DNA of 64,000 nucleotides from Crotalaria pallida (GCA_037953625.1 CM075656.1:79317001-79381000), one strand, 5' to 3'; positions 48,230 to 60,338 are shown, counted from the stretch's first letter. Notes: generated by a model from the letters alone, not told the origin. Numbers and translations are program-made.

Positions 48230-48974
48230 GCCTATGGATGGGCGATTGACAATTTTAGAATCAATTTTGATTTTGAAAAATTGATTTAATTGAAAATAAA
48301 TTTGACATAAATTGATTTATGTTAACTCTTATTTTCGAAGTAAGTTTCTAATAAAAACAAGTACCAATTTTCTAAGCATATCTAGAAGCTATGATTTTTC
48401 GCTTTTGCTAACAAGTAACCAAACATATTAATTTTTCAAGAAAAAACCACGTGTGCACTCTTAAAGGTGCATTTGAGTATGGAGAACACCGATCCAAACA
48501 TGCTCAAATGGAACACTACACCGATTTTGGTTCAAATTTTATAGGTTTCAAATTAAATATTGAGTAAATTGTTGCTTTAATCTTTGAGATTGTGTCTATT
48601 GATCATTTGATTTTCATATTAACAAAATGACATTTTAATCTTTAAAATTACACGTTGTAAGTCATGTTAGTCCCCAAAGAAATTTGTCGGACGTTAATGG
48701 CCTTGTCACATGGCCGTAAGTATGACCAAAATAACATCATTTAGTCTGAAGAGAAAAAAAAATCACTTTAGTCGTTGATTTTGTAACTCTTTTTCATTTT
48801 AATACCTAACATTAAATAAAGGTCACTTCGATCAATAACTTTGACAAAAATAAATGTTTCTTTCTTATTATTCTTCTTTATTAGTCTACCATTTGTGATT
48901 TTTGTAAAAAGATATGTCAAATCATCATTTATTCATTTTCAAGTTCCACTTCTTGGTAAAAAAAATTTCCTACG

Positions 48975-49142
48975 TACCAACGAGCTGTTGATGCAGTGGT
49001 ACCAAGGACTGCACTTGGTAGGGCGAACTACTGTTCGATTCCCCGCAACAACGTTGGGAGATGAATAAAACCTTAACCCCGGAACCTCCCTCGAACTGGA
49101 TTAGTCGACCCAGTATGTCAGATATCAAGGTGAAAAAAAAAA
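48975..49142 (+). mobile_element. SINE, family shared with 61709
   Basis: A-box-like ATGCAGTGGTACCAAGG, B box GTTCGATTCCCC, the internal AATAAAACCTTAACC and an A tail. The same sequence recurs inverted near 61709-61845. Target duplications are weak (TCCTAC). Confidence 0.65.
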
Positions 49143-49340
49143 TCCTACATCACTCACGCTTTAATTTCTCAACACTTAACTCTCTTCACCCGTAGACAAT
49201 TTCTTTATCTCCTTAATCACACCGGCCTTGCTTATTTTACGAATTCAAAATCATACTATAAAAGCGGTTTAGATTAAGTATTTTTAAACTGAAACACACG
49301 ATAAATTACACTAAGGTGGAGATAAAATGAATCAATGGGA

Positions 49341-49480
49341 TAAACAGTGCAAAGGTCTTTTACACAATTTGCACATCATCTATCATCCAAGGATTTATGG
49401 TTATTGACTTCTATATAAAAGTAATACAAATGAACGATGAATGATGTACCGACAATATAAAAAACTTTACACACATATTA
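49341..49480. mobile_element. Small foldback MITE, relative of the one at 40355
   Basis: ACAGTGCAAAGGTCTTTTACAC and CATCTATCATCC are followed by ATGAATGATGTACCGACA and AACTTTACAC. Same order as the other copy, more decayed. Confidence 0.4.
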
Positions 49481-50828
49481 AACTCTAAACTTATTTTGTG
49501 TATTACTCACCATAACTATAAATTGCATGATGAGATAACTTTCTTAGTTTTTTTTTGTTTTTAAAGAATTACTTTCTCAATTATTCAATGTTCACGTTCA
49601 TATTGGATTTTTTTAAAGCCTCTACAAGGTTTTTTTTTTTTTTTTTAATACTAAATTACTAATAACATATATTAATGGACTTGACGGGTGAAGCTATATA
49701 TTTATGACTAAATGTCTATACCCTCTCCACACATACAATTTCATACAATTGAAAAATTTAGCATTCGTTTAGTGGTTAATATACGATAGAAAGTAGGATA
49801 ATAACATGATATAATATGAGTAGAATAATTCATATTCTATCCAGTTTCTGGTGTACACCAAAAAATCAAATAATAATAACATTAATAAGATAATGATGCT
49901 AATGCGTAAGAATACGAGGAAAAAAAGTGCATTGTTTTATTATTATATATGCTTATTTCTAATATATAGGATAAATAATATTCGAGAATTACGAGATAAG
50001 ATAGTTCAATATAGGATAACTCTACTCTCCTATTGAATTGATCACCAAACTCAGTATGTTAATAAAGTAAGAAAGATTATATTATCATCTCTTTTTAATT
50101 TTATTCACTAAACGAACACTTAAATCATGGTTAATAAAGAGTGCATATATATAAATATGTTGAAGAGTAAATAACATCATCCCCACTGCACACTTCTAGC
50201 ATTTAATGGAACTGCAAAGACATATAGCCAGAAGAAAAGAAGGAATAAAGATTTTGATGCCAGGATCAATTTGAGAAAACTCACCCATAATTCATCACAT
50301 ACAAAATGCAAAAAGAAAGCCTAAGAAGTTCTTTATTTTTGTCCTTCCACATGGTTTCTAGCAAAAACTGGAGTTAATATATAAATGGAGTAGTGCTACT
50401 AAATTTGCATCACTAATCTTCCAGGCTGACCTAGCTCCATCAACACAACAGCCTTCATCTCAGTCTGGGTCAATGCATGCTAGCTAGCTGTATGTTAATG
50501 AAAATGACTTGCTTGTACTAGCCTACAGGTCTACTAATAATTGCTGCACTAAAGTTAACAATACTAACATACTTTCTCATTTCCATATACTCCTGTATGT
50601 TTACAGAAGTTTCCTCTTGTTTCATGTATGTATATTATTTCTTTTATAAATTTTTTTTTACGAATTTAATGCATAATTAATATTTTTTTTTTAAAATATA
50701 TCTTCATTTATCACAACAATTTTTCACATACAACATCTTTTTTTTTGGTAATGATTATATAGAAATATTATTATCAAAATATCCTTACATCATTTAATAT
50801 TTTTTAAAATTTGTACATAACTTTAACC

Positions 50829-51464
50829 CTTTGTTTGTTTTGGATGATTTTGAGGAGTAGATTTTAGGAGGAGAAACCTTGTTTTCTCTCCCTTTCGTTC
50901 AGGGAAGAGAAAATGAGGAGGAGGGAGAGAGAATAAAAGGTGGTGGGTCTTAGTAGAAAATTTTTTCTCTTCGCATGAAGAGAAAACTGAAATTGGTATA
51001 TTAAGTTACCCATCTATCCTTCATTTATTCATTTTGATTGACTTTTTTTTTATTTTTTTAATTTAAAAAAATTAAGCATTTTTATTTTAATAAAAAAATT
51101 GTTTGTTTTAATATTTTGGACTCGAAATTTTTATTATGTAATAAATAATTGAAGTAAAGAATAAATTTTTTGTTATGTTAAATATACATACATGTGAAAA
51201 AGAAAAAATATATTTATTTCTATTTAGTAAAATAAGGGTGTAGTTGTCTTTTGACAAATTTATTGTTTTCTCTCTTCCCATTTTTCTCTCCAACCAAACA
51301 AAAGGAAAGGAAACTCAACTTTTTTTTTCTCTTTTCATTTCTTCGTATTTTCTCTCATACCAAATAACTACAAAATCTATTCATTTTTTCCCTATTATCT
51401 CTCTTCCCTACTTCTCTCTCCTGTATTTCTCTCTTCTCATTTTCTTTCGTGCAACCAAACAAAG
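50829..51464. mobile_element. Second purine-rich inverted-repeat element
   Basis: CTTTGTTTGTTTTGG at the left and CAACCAAACAAAG at the right, with GAGAAAATGAGG / CTCATTTTCT inside. Relative of the element at 1106. Confidence 0.5.
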
Positions 51465-51807
51465 AATAAAACACATTACATATAAATAAAAAAAAGTACT
51501 GCGTTTATGTCTTTCAAAGTTCATTAAATTATAGTGCTGCTACTTCTAGGTTCACAAGATGCTATTTTCTCTCACGCAACTTAATTTTTGTTAGTTAAAT
51601 CTAACGATTTCTTCGATTGTTGTTTTTTCTGTTCTACATGTATTGTATTTTAAAATTATGTAAAAGGATTAAATTTTTTTTAATGATGTTATAATTTGAG
51701 ATATTTTGATCATAATACCCTTATATAATCTATTGAAGAAAAGAGAGAAAAAGAAATTGAAGGCGAAAAATAGGTTAAGATAAGTATAGGTATTATTAGG
51801 ATTAACA

Positions 51808-52117
51808 ATACTACATCATGTCCTATTTATATGTCAGATTTAGAAGAATTATCAGTCCCATTTATAGGTGAATTTGTATTTTTTAGAAGGTACAATATTT
51901 ATTATTTTTTCTTTATTCATTACTATAAAACAATAATTTTTCAATGCAAATCAATAGGATAAAATTGTAATATTAAAATATTTTTTTTTAAATTTCAAAA
52001 AAATATAATTACCTTCTTTTTTAATTTGTGTTTTATGATTAAGAGTAAAAATTAATGGGTGTATAATGATAATGTAAAGTTTATGAAGTGTAACTTATAA
52101 ATTTGTGAGGAGGAAGT
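51808..52117. mobile_element. Degenerate Stowaway-like remnant
   Basis: GTCCTATTTATATGTCA at the left and TAACTTATAAATTTGTGAGG at the right resemble the family in intron 3 of the STICHEL-like gene, but the CTCCCTCC ends have decayed. Confidence 0.4.
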
Positions 52118-52679
52118 ATTAAGAATGGTGTTATTTTTATATCCAGAAATGATATTTAGATGTATCTACTTGTCTTATTTGCATAAATAAATTGTTTTTG
52201 CATATAAGATAAACATATCTAACGTGGATGTACATATCATCCAAAACTATTATTATTATTGAAGTATTAATTATGTACAAAGAAACTGGAGAGAAAAAAA
52301 CTTTAAGAGAACACATACACAGAGAGAGAAGTAGGTAGTAACCACCACTATTATATTATTGATCTATGGGTCATAAAAGGAAAGGGTCCCCCTCATTGAC
52401 AAAAACTTTTGTTTAGAGTTGCAAGCTAAAAGGCAGGAAAAGTGGGTAAGAAGTCACAAGAATAAGGGCAGGGTTTCTCTTTTGATAAAAAATAGCAGTA
52501 GAAACAGTATGAAACCCACGTTCCCATTTAACATCCTAACCGCCTCACTAACTGCTAGAAGTAACTCACACTTCCACCATTTTCTTCCACTAATGGTGTT
52601 CTGATCTTTTAACTTCTTTGGAAACTAGTACTAGTGAATAAAACCTTAACCAAATCAAATTGTAACCCAACAACAAATT

Positions 52680-53852
52680 ATGAAGTGGGGTGAAAAAAAG
52701 CCTTCTTTAGCTTCATCTTCTACTTCTTCCAGCTCTCATCATCATGCATCTCCTTTTCATTGGCTATCAAAGTTCAAGAACATGAGTATCAAGCACAAGG
52801 CAAAGCAGAAATCTCCATCATCCATCGGTTCGCCGCGGTGTTCTTTTGTGAATGGAGGTAGACTTTATGGAGGGGATGATCATGATAATGACAATGCTTT
52901 AATAATGGAATCATTTTGTGAAGAGGAGGGTCATGAAGATAATAGAAGCAATGCTATGAAACATGGAAAAAGAGAAGGCACTCCCAAGTTAAAGAAGAAA
53001 GATAATGGTGTAGGAGAAGAAACAAAATTGCTGAATGATAAGAAGGTCTCACATGAGATGGAAGAGTACAATAGAGAGAAGGAATATGAATCCTTAAGGA
53101 GGAGGTTTGAGAAGAAAGCACAAACAGTTTTGAAAGAGCAACTCTTGAAATTAGAAAAAGAATCAAAGGAAGTTGAGAAAGATGTGATGATGAAATTTGA
53201 GTCACCTACAACAATTTGTACACCAAGAACACATTCATTTGTGTCTAGTGCTAGTTCTAAAGATTCTAGCCTTAGAAGTATCGTAGAGAACCGCGTATTC
53301 AATAGTCAGAATTTCGAGAAAATTGAAAGGCCCTCTCAGAAGAAATTGAGCTATGAGGGGCAGAGCTTGAGGCAAATTGAGGAATTGAAGATCAAGACTA
53401 ACAAACAGAAGCAATTGGTTCATCATGTGAGCAGAGAAATCCAGAGGAGGAAACCAAAGCACTCCAAGGTCAGAATATATTCTCCAAGGTTGGCTTCCAA
53501 GGTTGAATTTTGCAAAATAAAGGCTCTAGAAGACATGAGAAAAGCAAGACTAAAGGTGAAGAAGAAGGAAATGAAGGAAATTGTGGAGGAAACAGAAGGA
53601 ATAGACAGCTTTGCAGTGATTAAATGTTCAACTGATCCTAAGAAAGATTTTAGAGATTCAATGATTGAGATGATTACAGAGAAACAAATTAGTCAGCCAG
53701 AAGAAATGGAAGAGCTATTGGCATGTTATCTAACTTTGAATGCTGATGAGTATCATGATCTCATCATCAAAGTGTTCCGGCAGTTATGGTTTGACATGAA
53801 AGATGGTTTGTGTATTAAATCAGACATGTCATGTTATTTTGGTTATGATTAA
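52680..53852 (+). CDS. OFP5: OVATE family protein, OFP5-like transcriptional repressor
   Basis: A 390-residue intronless protein. It begins MKWGEKKP followed by a Ser-rich stretch, as in Arabidopsis OFP5, and ends with the OVATE domain at about 311-373 (FAVIKCSTDPKKDFRDSM, then EELLACYLTLNADEYHDLI). The middle is rich in Lys/Glu with predicted coiled coil at about 110-165 and 225-290, including a basic block RRKPKHSKVRIYSPR. OFPs are plant nuclear repressors that pair with TALE homeodomain proteins (KNOX/BELL); OFP5 restrains BELL-KNAT3 activity in the embryo sac. The stop codon TAA lies inside an 18-bp duplication flanking a tiny poly(T) insertion (see 53843-53892), so the original last residues are unchanged. 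The family symbol is certain; orthology with OFP5 rather than a close sister rests on the shared N-terminus. Confidence 0.88.
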   Translation: MKWGEKKPSLASSSTSSSSHHHASPFHWLSKFKNMSIKHKAKQKSPSSIGSPRCSFVNGGRLYGGDDHDNDNALIMESFCEEEGHEDNRSNAMKHGKREGTPKLKKKDNGVGEETKLLNDKKVSHEMEEYNREKEYESLRRRFEKKAQTVLKEQLLKLEKESKEVEKDVMMKFESPTTICTPRTHSFVSSASSKDSSLRSIVENRVFNSQNFEKIERPSQKKLSYEGQSLRQIEELKIKTNKQKQLVHHVSREIQRRKPKHSKVRIYSPRLASKVEFCKIKALEDMRKARLKVKKKEMKEIVEETEGIDSFAVIKCSTDPKKDFRDSMIEMITEKQISQPEEMEELLACYLTLNADEYHDLIIKVFRQLWFDMKDGLCIKSDMSCYFGYD

Positions 53853-53892
53853 CAATTTCTTTTTTTTTGGTGACTTATGATTAACAATTTCT
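53843..53892 (-). mobile_element. Micro-insertion with 18-bp duplication across the OFP stop codon
   Basis: TTATGATTAACAATTTCT at 53843-53860 and 53875-53892 flanks a 14-nt insert, TTTTTTTTGGTGAC. The first copy holds the TAA used by the OFP gene. Confidence 0.65.
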
Positions 53893-54099
53893 ACTGTCTA
53901 GTTAATTACAGTTGATAGGCTTGACCGAAATTGTAAATATTTACTCTTCATTAAACATATATATGATGTTCTTGTTATGCTTTAGTTTAATGAAATTGTT
54001 AAACTTTAATCTTACTTGAAACATAATATTTATATATTATCAATTCTTCAAGTCTTTGCATAAATATCTCGTAGATGATTGAACTTTGGATGCTCTCAG

Positions 54100-54100
<1 letters not shown>

Positions 54101-54158
<58 letters not shown>
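54101..54158. repeat. (TA)n microsatellite between the OFP and PPR genes
   Basis: Perfect run of about 29 units. Confidence 0.93.
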
Positions 54159-54161
<3 letters not shown>

Positions 54162-54456
54162 GTAATCTGCAGTAGTATTGTTTTCGAGGTAATTAAGGCT
54201 GGTGGACAAAATTTTGATGCAATGGTGCGAAGAGAAACTTAAGTAAGAAATAAGAAGTCATAATGAAAAATTCAAACAAACAAACTGATGTTGATATAAG
54301 TGGCTTAATCATTCAATAATGAGATCTTAGCTCGATATGTGGATGTTTATGTGAAAAATAATAGTATTTGATTCTTCAATATAGTTCTAGTATAGAAAAA
54401 CTCTTCATCATTATTCAAATTGACAAAACTATTCTTCTTCAAGTTGACAAAACTAT

Positions 54457-54668
54457 ATCAATGATGTGCACACACCTAGTTCGGGACTTTGTTTTCGATG
54501 TGCAAGGACACGGGTTCCAATCTCACCTCGGTGGTATGAGTCTGTCGCTCTTTCGAGAATGATTGTTCTCCTCCAAACAGTTTGCATGCTATGACTTGAA
54601 GGTGAAATTGCCCATTAGAATCGTCAATGTGTGACAATAACGATTAGATTTCCCTCGTAAAAAAAAGT
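54457..54668 (+). mobile_element. tRNA-derived SINE
   Basis: 13-bp duplication TTGACAAAACTAT (54444-54456, 54669-54681), A-box-like CACCTAGTTCGGGAC, B box GGGTTCCAATCTC and an A tail before the second duplication. Confidence 0.78.
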
Positions 54669-55383
54669 TTGACAAAACTATTGATTGTTAATGGAGACAT
54701 AGCAATTCCACTCCAGCACAATCAAAATGGACCATGTATACCTCCCCAATTTTTTTTCCGTAGACAAATTATTATTGTTAAAAATAAATGATTTGATTGG
54801 AATGTGTTTTTTACATATCCAAATTCTAATTTTTATAGATTTCACTTAGACATTTTTTTATCGGTGGAAGCTGATGGTGTGGCCATTGATTTTTGATTTG
54901 TGGTTCATGTGAATGGACGTCATTCTCAAGAAAACTTAATCAATGTGCGAATAGATTAATTACTCAATTAAAAACTCATACATTTTTTTTGTCTCTAACT
55001 CCTATGTAATTTTCTATTGGCTTAATTTTATTTTTGATTCTCAATTTTGTGAATTTGGCGAATTTGACAAATTTAGTTTCCATACTTTTAATTTGACGAT
55101 TTAGTGATTCAATTGTTAATATATTTGTGTCGATCTCAATCCTCCGTATTTAATAGAAGATTGTCGACGGGAGTAGGCTTGGTAATTGAACTCATGACCG
55201 CGGGATACCCACCGGTAATAATGGTAATAGTAGCAATGTCACACACACTAATTCATTATGAAAAGTCAAAACCCTCCCTTTACGAAAGTTGACTGGAGCT
55301 GACTTAGTGTATGTCATCCTCTATTCCTCCATCATACTAATTTTGTTTAAGCAAACAAACAAGAATGCTGATTTGATTGCTGG

Positions 55384-55464
55384 ATGAAGAAGAAGAATGC
55401 AGCAAGCGTCCGTAGCGGTAGCGGTGCGAGTCCCATCGTGGTTCTCAAGGCGAAGGCTCCTTGA
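55384..55464 (+). other. Upstream ORF overlapping the PPR start codon
   Basis: An ATG 13 bp before the PPR ATG opens a 26-codon frame (MKKKNAASVRSG...) that ends at TGA 55462-55464, inside the PPR coding region in another frame. If transcription starts upstream, ribosomes would have to bypass this ATG by leaky scanning. Confidence 0.4.
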
Positions 55465-57205
55465 CGAGAAGCTCTCCGACCTTCACAAATGCACAAACCT
55501 CAACCACATACACCAAATCCACGCCCAAATCCTCAAAGCCCATCTCCACCACGACCCTTTCGTCGTCCCCAAACTCATCTCCGCCCTCTCCCTCTCCCAT
55601 CACCTCTCCTCCGCCATCCACGTCTTCAACCAATTCCCTCAACCAAACCTCCACGTTTATAACTCCATCATCAGGGCCCACACCAGCCACCAGCTTACTA
55701 CCCACGCCTTTAACTACTTCTTCGATATGCACACCAGTGGGGTCCACCCTGATAACTTCACCTACTCCTTCTTGTTGAAGGCGGCTTCTACTTCTCTGCA
55801 TTTGATTGAAATGCTGCACGCACATGTTGTGAAGCTTGGCCTTTACTGCGATATCTTCGTGCCCAATTCGTTGATTGATTCGTATTCGAGGTGCGGGAGC
55901 GTTGGGATTAGCGCGGCGATGAAGTTGTTTATGTTGATGGAGGAGAGGGATGTTGTGAGTTGGAACAGTATGATTGGTGGGCTGGTGAAAATTGGTGAGG
56001 TTGATGAAGCTTGCAAGCTGTTTGATGAAATGCCTCAGAGAGATTTGGTTAGCTGGAACACGATGTTGGATGGGTATGCGAAGGCGGGAGAGATGAACAA
56101 GGCGTTTAAGCTGTTCGAGAGAATGCCCGAGAGGAATGTTATCTCTTGGTCCACGATGGTTTGCGGCTATAGTAAGGCGGGTGACATGTTTATGGCCAGG
56201 ATGTTGTTTGATAGGTGTCCTGTGAAGAAGAATTTAGTCATTTGGACTACGATAATATCGGGGTATGCTGAGAAAGGGATCGTGAAGGAGGCAATGCTGT
56301 TGTATGATAAAATGGAGGGTGTTGGGTTAAAGGCTGATGATGGGTTTTTGATAAGTATTTTGGCTGCGTGTGCTGAATCTGGAATGCTAGGGCTAGGGAA
56401 GAGAATTCACGATTCTATTAAGACGTGTAGGTTTAGATGTAGCACTAAGGTGTTGAATGCTTTCATTGATATGTATGCAAAGTGCGGTTGTCTGGATGCT
56501 GCGTTAGGTGTTTTTAGCGGAATGGCAAGGAAAGATTTGGTGTCATGGAATACAATGATCCATGGGTTAGGAATACATGGACATGGTGAGAAAGCACTTG
56601 AGCTTTTCTCTAGGATGGTTCATGAAGGTTTTGAGCCGGATAAATATACATTCATTGGCCTTTTATGTGCTTGTACCCATGCAGGCCTTGTTAATGAAGG
56701 GCGTAATTACTTCTTCGCAATGGAGAAAGTATATGGGATTGTTCCTCAAGTTGAGCATTATGGTTGCATGATTGACCTACTTGGCCGTGGGGGACATCTA
56801 GAGGAAGCTTTTGAGCTTCTGAATAACATGCCTATGGAACCTAATGCTGTTGTATTGGGTACTCTTTTGGGGGCTTGTCGGATGCATAATGATGTAGATC
56901 TTGCGAAAGCTGTGTGTGAACACCTGTTTAAACTGGCTCCATCAGATCCTGGAAACTTCTCCCTTATGTCAAATATTTATGCTCAAGCCGGGGATTGGTT
57001 GAATGTTGCCAATGTAAGGATGCAAATGAAGAGTACAGGAGGCCAAAAGCCTTCTGGGGCTAGTTCCATTGAGGTAGAAGAAGAAGTGCATGAATTTACA
57101 GTATTAGATCAGTCACACCCTAAATCAAATGATATATATCAGATGATTGATAGATTGGTTCAGGACCTTAGGCAGGTTGGATATGTTCCAAAGGCATATG
57201 TATAG
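55397..57205 (+). CDS. PLS-class pentatricopeptide repeat protein (E/E+ type), At3g29230-like
   Basis: A 602-residue single-exon protein. The Arg-rich, acid-free first 22 residues (...PSWFSRRRLL) look like a mitochondrial presequence. PPR units run from about 45 to 500, with repeated signatures such as DVVSWNSMIGGL, DLVSWNTMLDGYAKAG, NVISWSTMVCGYSKAG and EPDKYTFIGLLCACTHAGL. An E domain and an E+-like end (VHEFTVLDQSHPKSNDIYQMIDRL...GYVPK) follow, with no DYW deaminase. Layout and sequence match Arabidopsis At3g29230 over the whole length by recall. PLS-E proteins bind single organellar RNAs and recruit editing factors, so C-to-U editing is the likely job; the target is unknown. An out-of-frame ATG at 55384 overlaps this start. 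Confidence 0.93.
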   Translation: MQQASVAVAVRVPSWFSRRRLLDEKLSDLHKCTNLNHIHQIHAQILKAHLHHDPFVVPKLISALSLSHHLSSAIHVFNQFPQPNLHVYNSIIRAHTSHQLTTHAFNYFFDMHTSGVHPDNFTYSFLLKAASTSLHLIEMLHAHVVKLGLYCDIFVPNSLIDSYSRCGSVGISAAMKLFMLMEERDVVSWNSMIGGLVKIGEVDEACKLFDEMPQRDLVSWNTMLDGYAKAGEMNKAFKLFERMPERNVISWSTMVCGYSKAGDMFMARMLFDRCPVKKNLVIWTTIISGYAEKGIVKEAMLLYDKMEGVGLKADDGFLISILAACAESGMLGLGKRIHDSIKTCRFRCSTKVLNAFIDMYAKCGCLDAALGVFSGMARKDLVSWNTMIHGLGIHGHGEKALELFSRMVHEGFEPDKYTFIGLLCACTHAGLVNEGRNYFFAMEKVYGIVPQVEHYGCMIDLLGRGGHLEEAFELLNNMPMEPNAVVLGTLLGACRMHNDVDLAKAVCEHLFKLAPSDPGNFSLMSNIYAQAGDWLNVANVRMQMKSTGGQKPSGASSIEVEEEVHEFTVLDQSHPKSNDIYQMIDRLVQDLRQVGYVPKAYV

Positions 57206-59839
57206 AGATTGATGAATATGATTTTGTTGCATCTGTATGCACAGCAAAAGTGATGCTTATAGTCAAAGGAATGAATTTGATTATTTAGTTTTATACATTG
57301 CTGGCTTACCAAAAGTAAAGAAATCTTTGTATTCATTGCTGCCACTGGTTTAGCAAAGCAAAAAAGTTGTATGCATGAACATATGCTTATTGTCCAAGCA
57401 TTCTACATTCCTCTAATGCCGGCCGGAGAACTTTTGTACAGCCAAAGAAAGGGAATGTTCTGGTAAAAGAGAGAATGACCAGATATGCTCCTTGTGTACT
57501 AGTTATTCTAAAAAGAAGCTGTGCCTCAAATATGTATATTGGGTGGCAATTCCACTCTACACTGCATTTATCCATTTTCATCTGCTGGTTATTGACACAC
57601 TAAATCACCAATCCAGCCTGTTATTAAACTTGAGAAATTTGCTTGACAGTAAGGTTATTTCTAGAGCTATCCGATCTTTCTCATTTGCACGTCTCTTCAT
57701 TTGACTTGTGTGTTTCTCTCAATATAAACTTCTTTCAACCTCAGCTTTTTGTTTCTTTCCTTTTTATTTCTCTTGCTAGTTGGAAGATCTGAAGATGACT
57801 ATTTTTTATTTTTATTAAGATCTGAAGATTCTTTAGAACTGGTTGCTAATCTGACAAAATAAACATAGGATTAAATGCTTTTTTTTTTTTCTTTTTGCAG
57901 AAATCTTGTGTACATGCAGCCTAGGGAGGGTTATATCTCCCAGCATAGGTAAAAGTGGGCTGTAGAGAATGTAAGTAGAAATATTCGTCCATGCCCTTTT
58001 CACTTCTCAATTGGTTACATTTCTAAAATTTATTTTCTCTCCGGCACTTATTTATAAAGTTTGGCGTTTAACAAGTAACTCACATACAAAACATTCTCTT
58101 GGAATTTCGAATTTGAATGTCTTTTTTGCTAGCTACAAAACATAACAGTACGACCTCGTAAACATTAGAAGGTTCTGCTTACATTATTCTTTCTAAAGCC
58201 CATCCTCAAATTGCATATGTTAATATTTCTAAACCAAGCAGTTTACTACTAATGGACTGAAATGGAATTGCAATGCATGAATGAAGTTAGTTGTGTTTCT
58301 GTGCTTAGTTTGCGTACCCCTAGCCAACAGAGATATCTTATTGTCTCAAGTGAAGTATCAGTTATGCAGAAATAACTCCTATATGAAGTCAAGCTTTGGT
58401 TGAAACATCATTATAATTGAACTAATGCCAAATTATTTAATGATAGCAAACAAACATGTTTAATAGCAGAGGGAATCATACTCATGGTCCAGTCAGCAAA
58501 AAAAATGTCACAATTAGCAAAATAAGATTTAGTTTGAGCAGGAAATCTTTTTAAATATATACCTTAGTCCGGAAAATTAACATTTAGTTCTTTTCTTTGG
58601 TTGAAATGGGAGGTTTTTCATGGAGGTCTCTCAATAGGTGAATTTATTGTTTCTCCATAATCACAATGTTCACTTTTGGGGGTTCACTAAGAAATACGGT
58701 TGTGGTCAAATGCAATGAAGTTGTTTATGAATATCTTGCGATTAGGGGTAGGTTCTACCCCTGCCCCCTTCGAAGTTTTGTTTTGACCTTAATTTTTTTG
58801 CCCTGGTTTTTCCCTTATACATTTTTCTCCTTGGACCTAACGGAGTTTGATCTTGATTTGCAAGTACGATCTGATGACATGTGTTCACAAGTTGGATTAT
58901 CGTATTGTTTGATTTGATGAGCATGAGTTCTCTGCAAATAAAAACATGGTAAAGGAACGTTAATTGCCAACCAATCACAAAGGTTGTGGTAGTGTTGGGG
59001 AAGATTATGCTCGTGTTGATTTTGTTATGGGTTTCAAAATGTCTCTCATTATAGAACCAAGGCAACCTGCTTCAAGAAGAGTTCAATTGTTCAAAGCATA
59101 GAGAAAAATGGCTCTAAAATTTGTCCTCTTTTGCTCGCTTTTGTCTTTTCCATATTTTAGTTCTCTATGTAGTAGTATTAATGCTGAGTTTTTTAGATGG
59201 TTGAAAAACTCAAGGAAATTCCTACATAAGTTTTACCCGCCATGATAAGCAAACTCCTGGAGCAAAGTTTGTTTAAGTAGAAGTAATGTTTTGTTATTAG
59301 TTTTACTCTATTGCTATTTGAGGGAATGAATAGATCAATGTTGGAGCATGTTACTATGTTTAGGGATTTGTTTTTTACTTACGTATTGCATGTGTTTTGC
59401 ATATTATACGCCATTGAACTTGGTTCTGTCAGATTTCTCAAGCAACTTATTTTTATAGCTGATGTTCCATTGTTTTCTTTATTGGCAAGTGCATAATTTT
59501 TGGGTATGTCTATTAAGTTTTAAGGAAGTTGATGCTTTTACTAAAAAATATTCTTTTACTTTTGTATGTATTTAATTATTCATGAGTAACAATTCCAAAA
59601 AAAATAAAATAAAAAAAAAATTATTCATGAGTTGTCTATTGAACAACATCTTGCCATTACAAGAAATGGATCATTATTGTCTCCGGTATGTTACGTTATT
59701 TTTTTTTAGGGCAAGTTGGAATCCTCAAATGAATATGAATTTTATAACACATCTAGAGAATTCACTTCATTTTAATTTATAGCGAAAATATTAATTTATT
59801 TTGAGAATGACTTATTTCTTATGAAAGGTCAATCAAAAT

Positions 59840-59884
<45 letters not shown>

Positions 59885-59959
59885 ATAATTTTATTCAGGG
59901 GTAGCAAAAAAGACAATTATGCAAGAAAGGGTGTGAATGATAGAATTTGAAATGACTAA
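57206..59959. other. Downstream of the PPR gene; no gene seen
   Basis: 3' flanking sequence, then AT-rich DNA. The 83-codon ORF at 58666 and its antisense match nothing known. Confidence 0.5.
59843..59882. repeat. (AT)n microsatellite
   Basis: Perfect dinucleotide run upstream of the foldback element at 59969. Confidence 0.92.
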
Positions 59960-59968
59960 TAATTTTAT

Positions 59969-60338
59969 GAGTTAAGATCCGTTAACACCAGGTGTGAAAT
60001 TTGGTCGCTTACACCTTCACTTAACTTTTTATATATTATGAAATTTGTCAATTCAACCGTTGAATTATATGTTATTATCATAACGACATACATACCAAAT
60101 TTTAGATCATTCGAAGATTCATAGGTGTGTATTTTAAATAACGTATTATCCGTTAAAATAGAATAGTCGGATGAAGTATCAAATAATTTTTATATTCTAT
60201 AAAATTTTGTAGACTTGATCTACTTGATAATAACATATAATTCAACGGTTGGATTTACAAATTTCATAAAATATATAAAAAGTTATGTGAAAGTGTAAGT
60301 GACCAAGTTTTACACCTGGTGTCAAGAGATCATAACTC
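59969..60338. mobile_element. Foldback Mutator-like MITE
   Basis: A perfect 9-bp duplication TAATTTTAT flanks it (59960-59968 and 60339-60347). TIRs begin GAGTTAWGATC and share CACCAGGTGT, CTTTTTATATATT and CAACCGTTGAATTATATG over about 110 bp. No coding capacity. Confidence 0.78.

Larger units (their letters stand above)
45377..52679. other. Long intergenic stretch with elements only
   Basis: Apart from the elements listed, short ORFs (for example 45897, 47698, 51244) show no family motif. 49750-50115 has inverted TTCGTTTAGTG / CACTAAACGAA ends, perhaps another small element. Confidence 0.45.

Noticed and set aside
58666..58917. 83-codon ORF after the PPR gene
   Set aside because: No motif, no leader features, and an equally long frame on the other strand.
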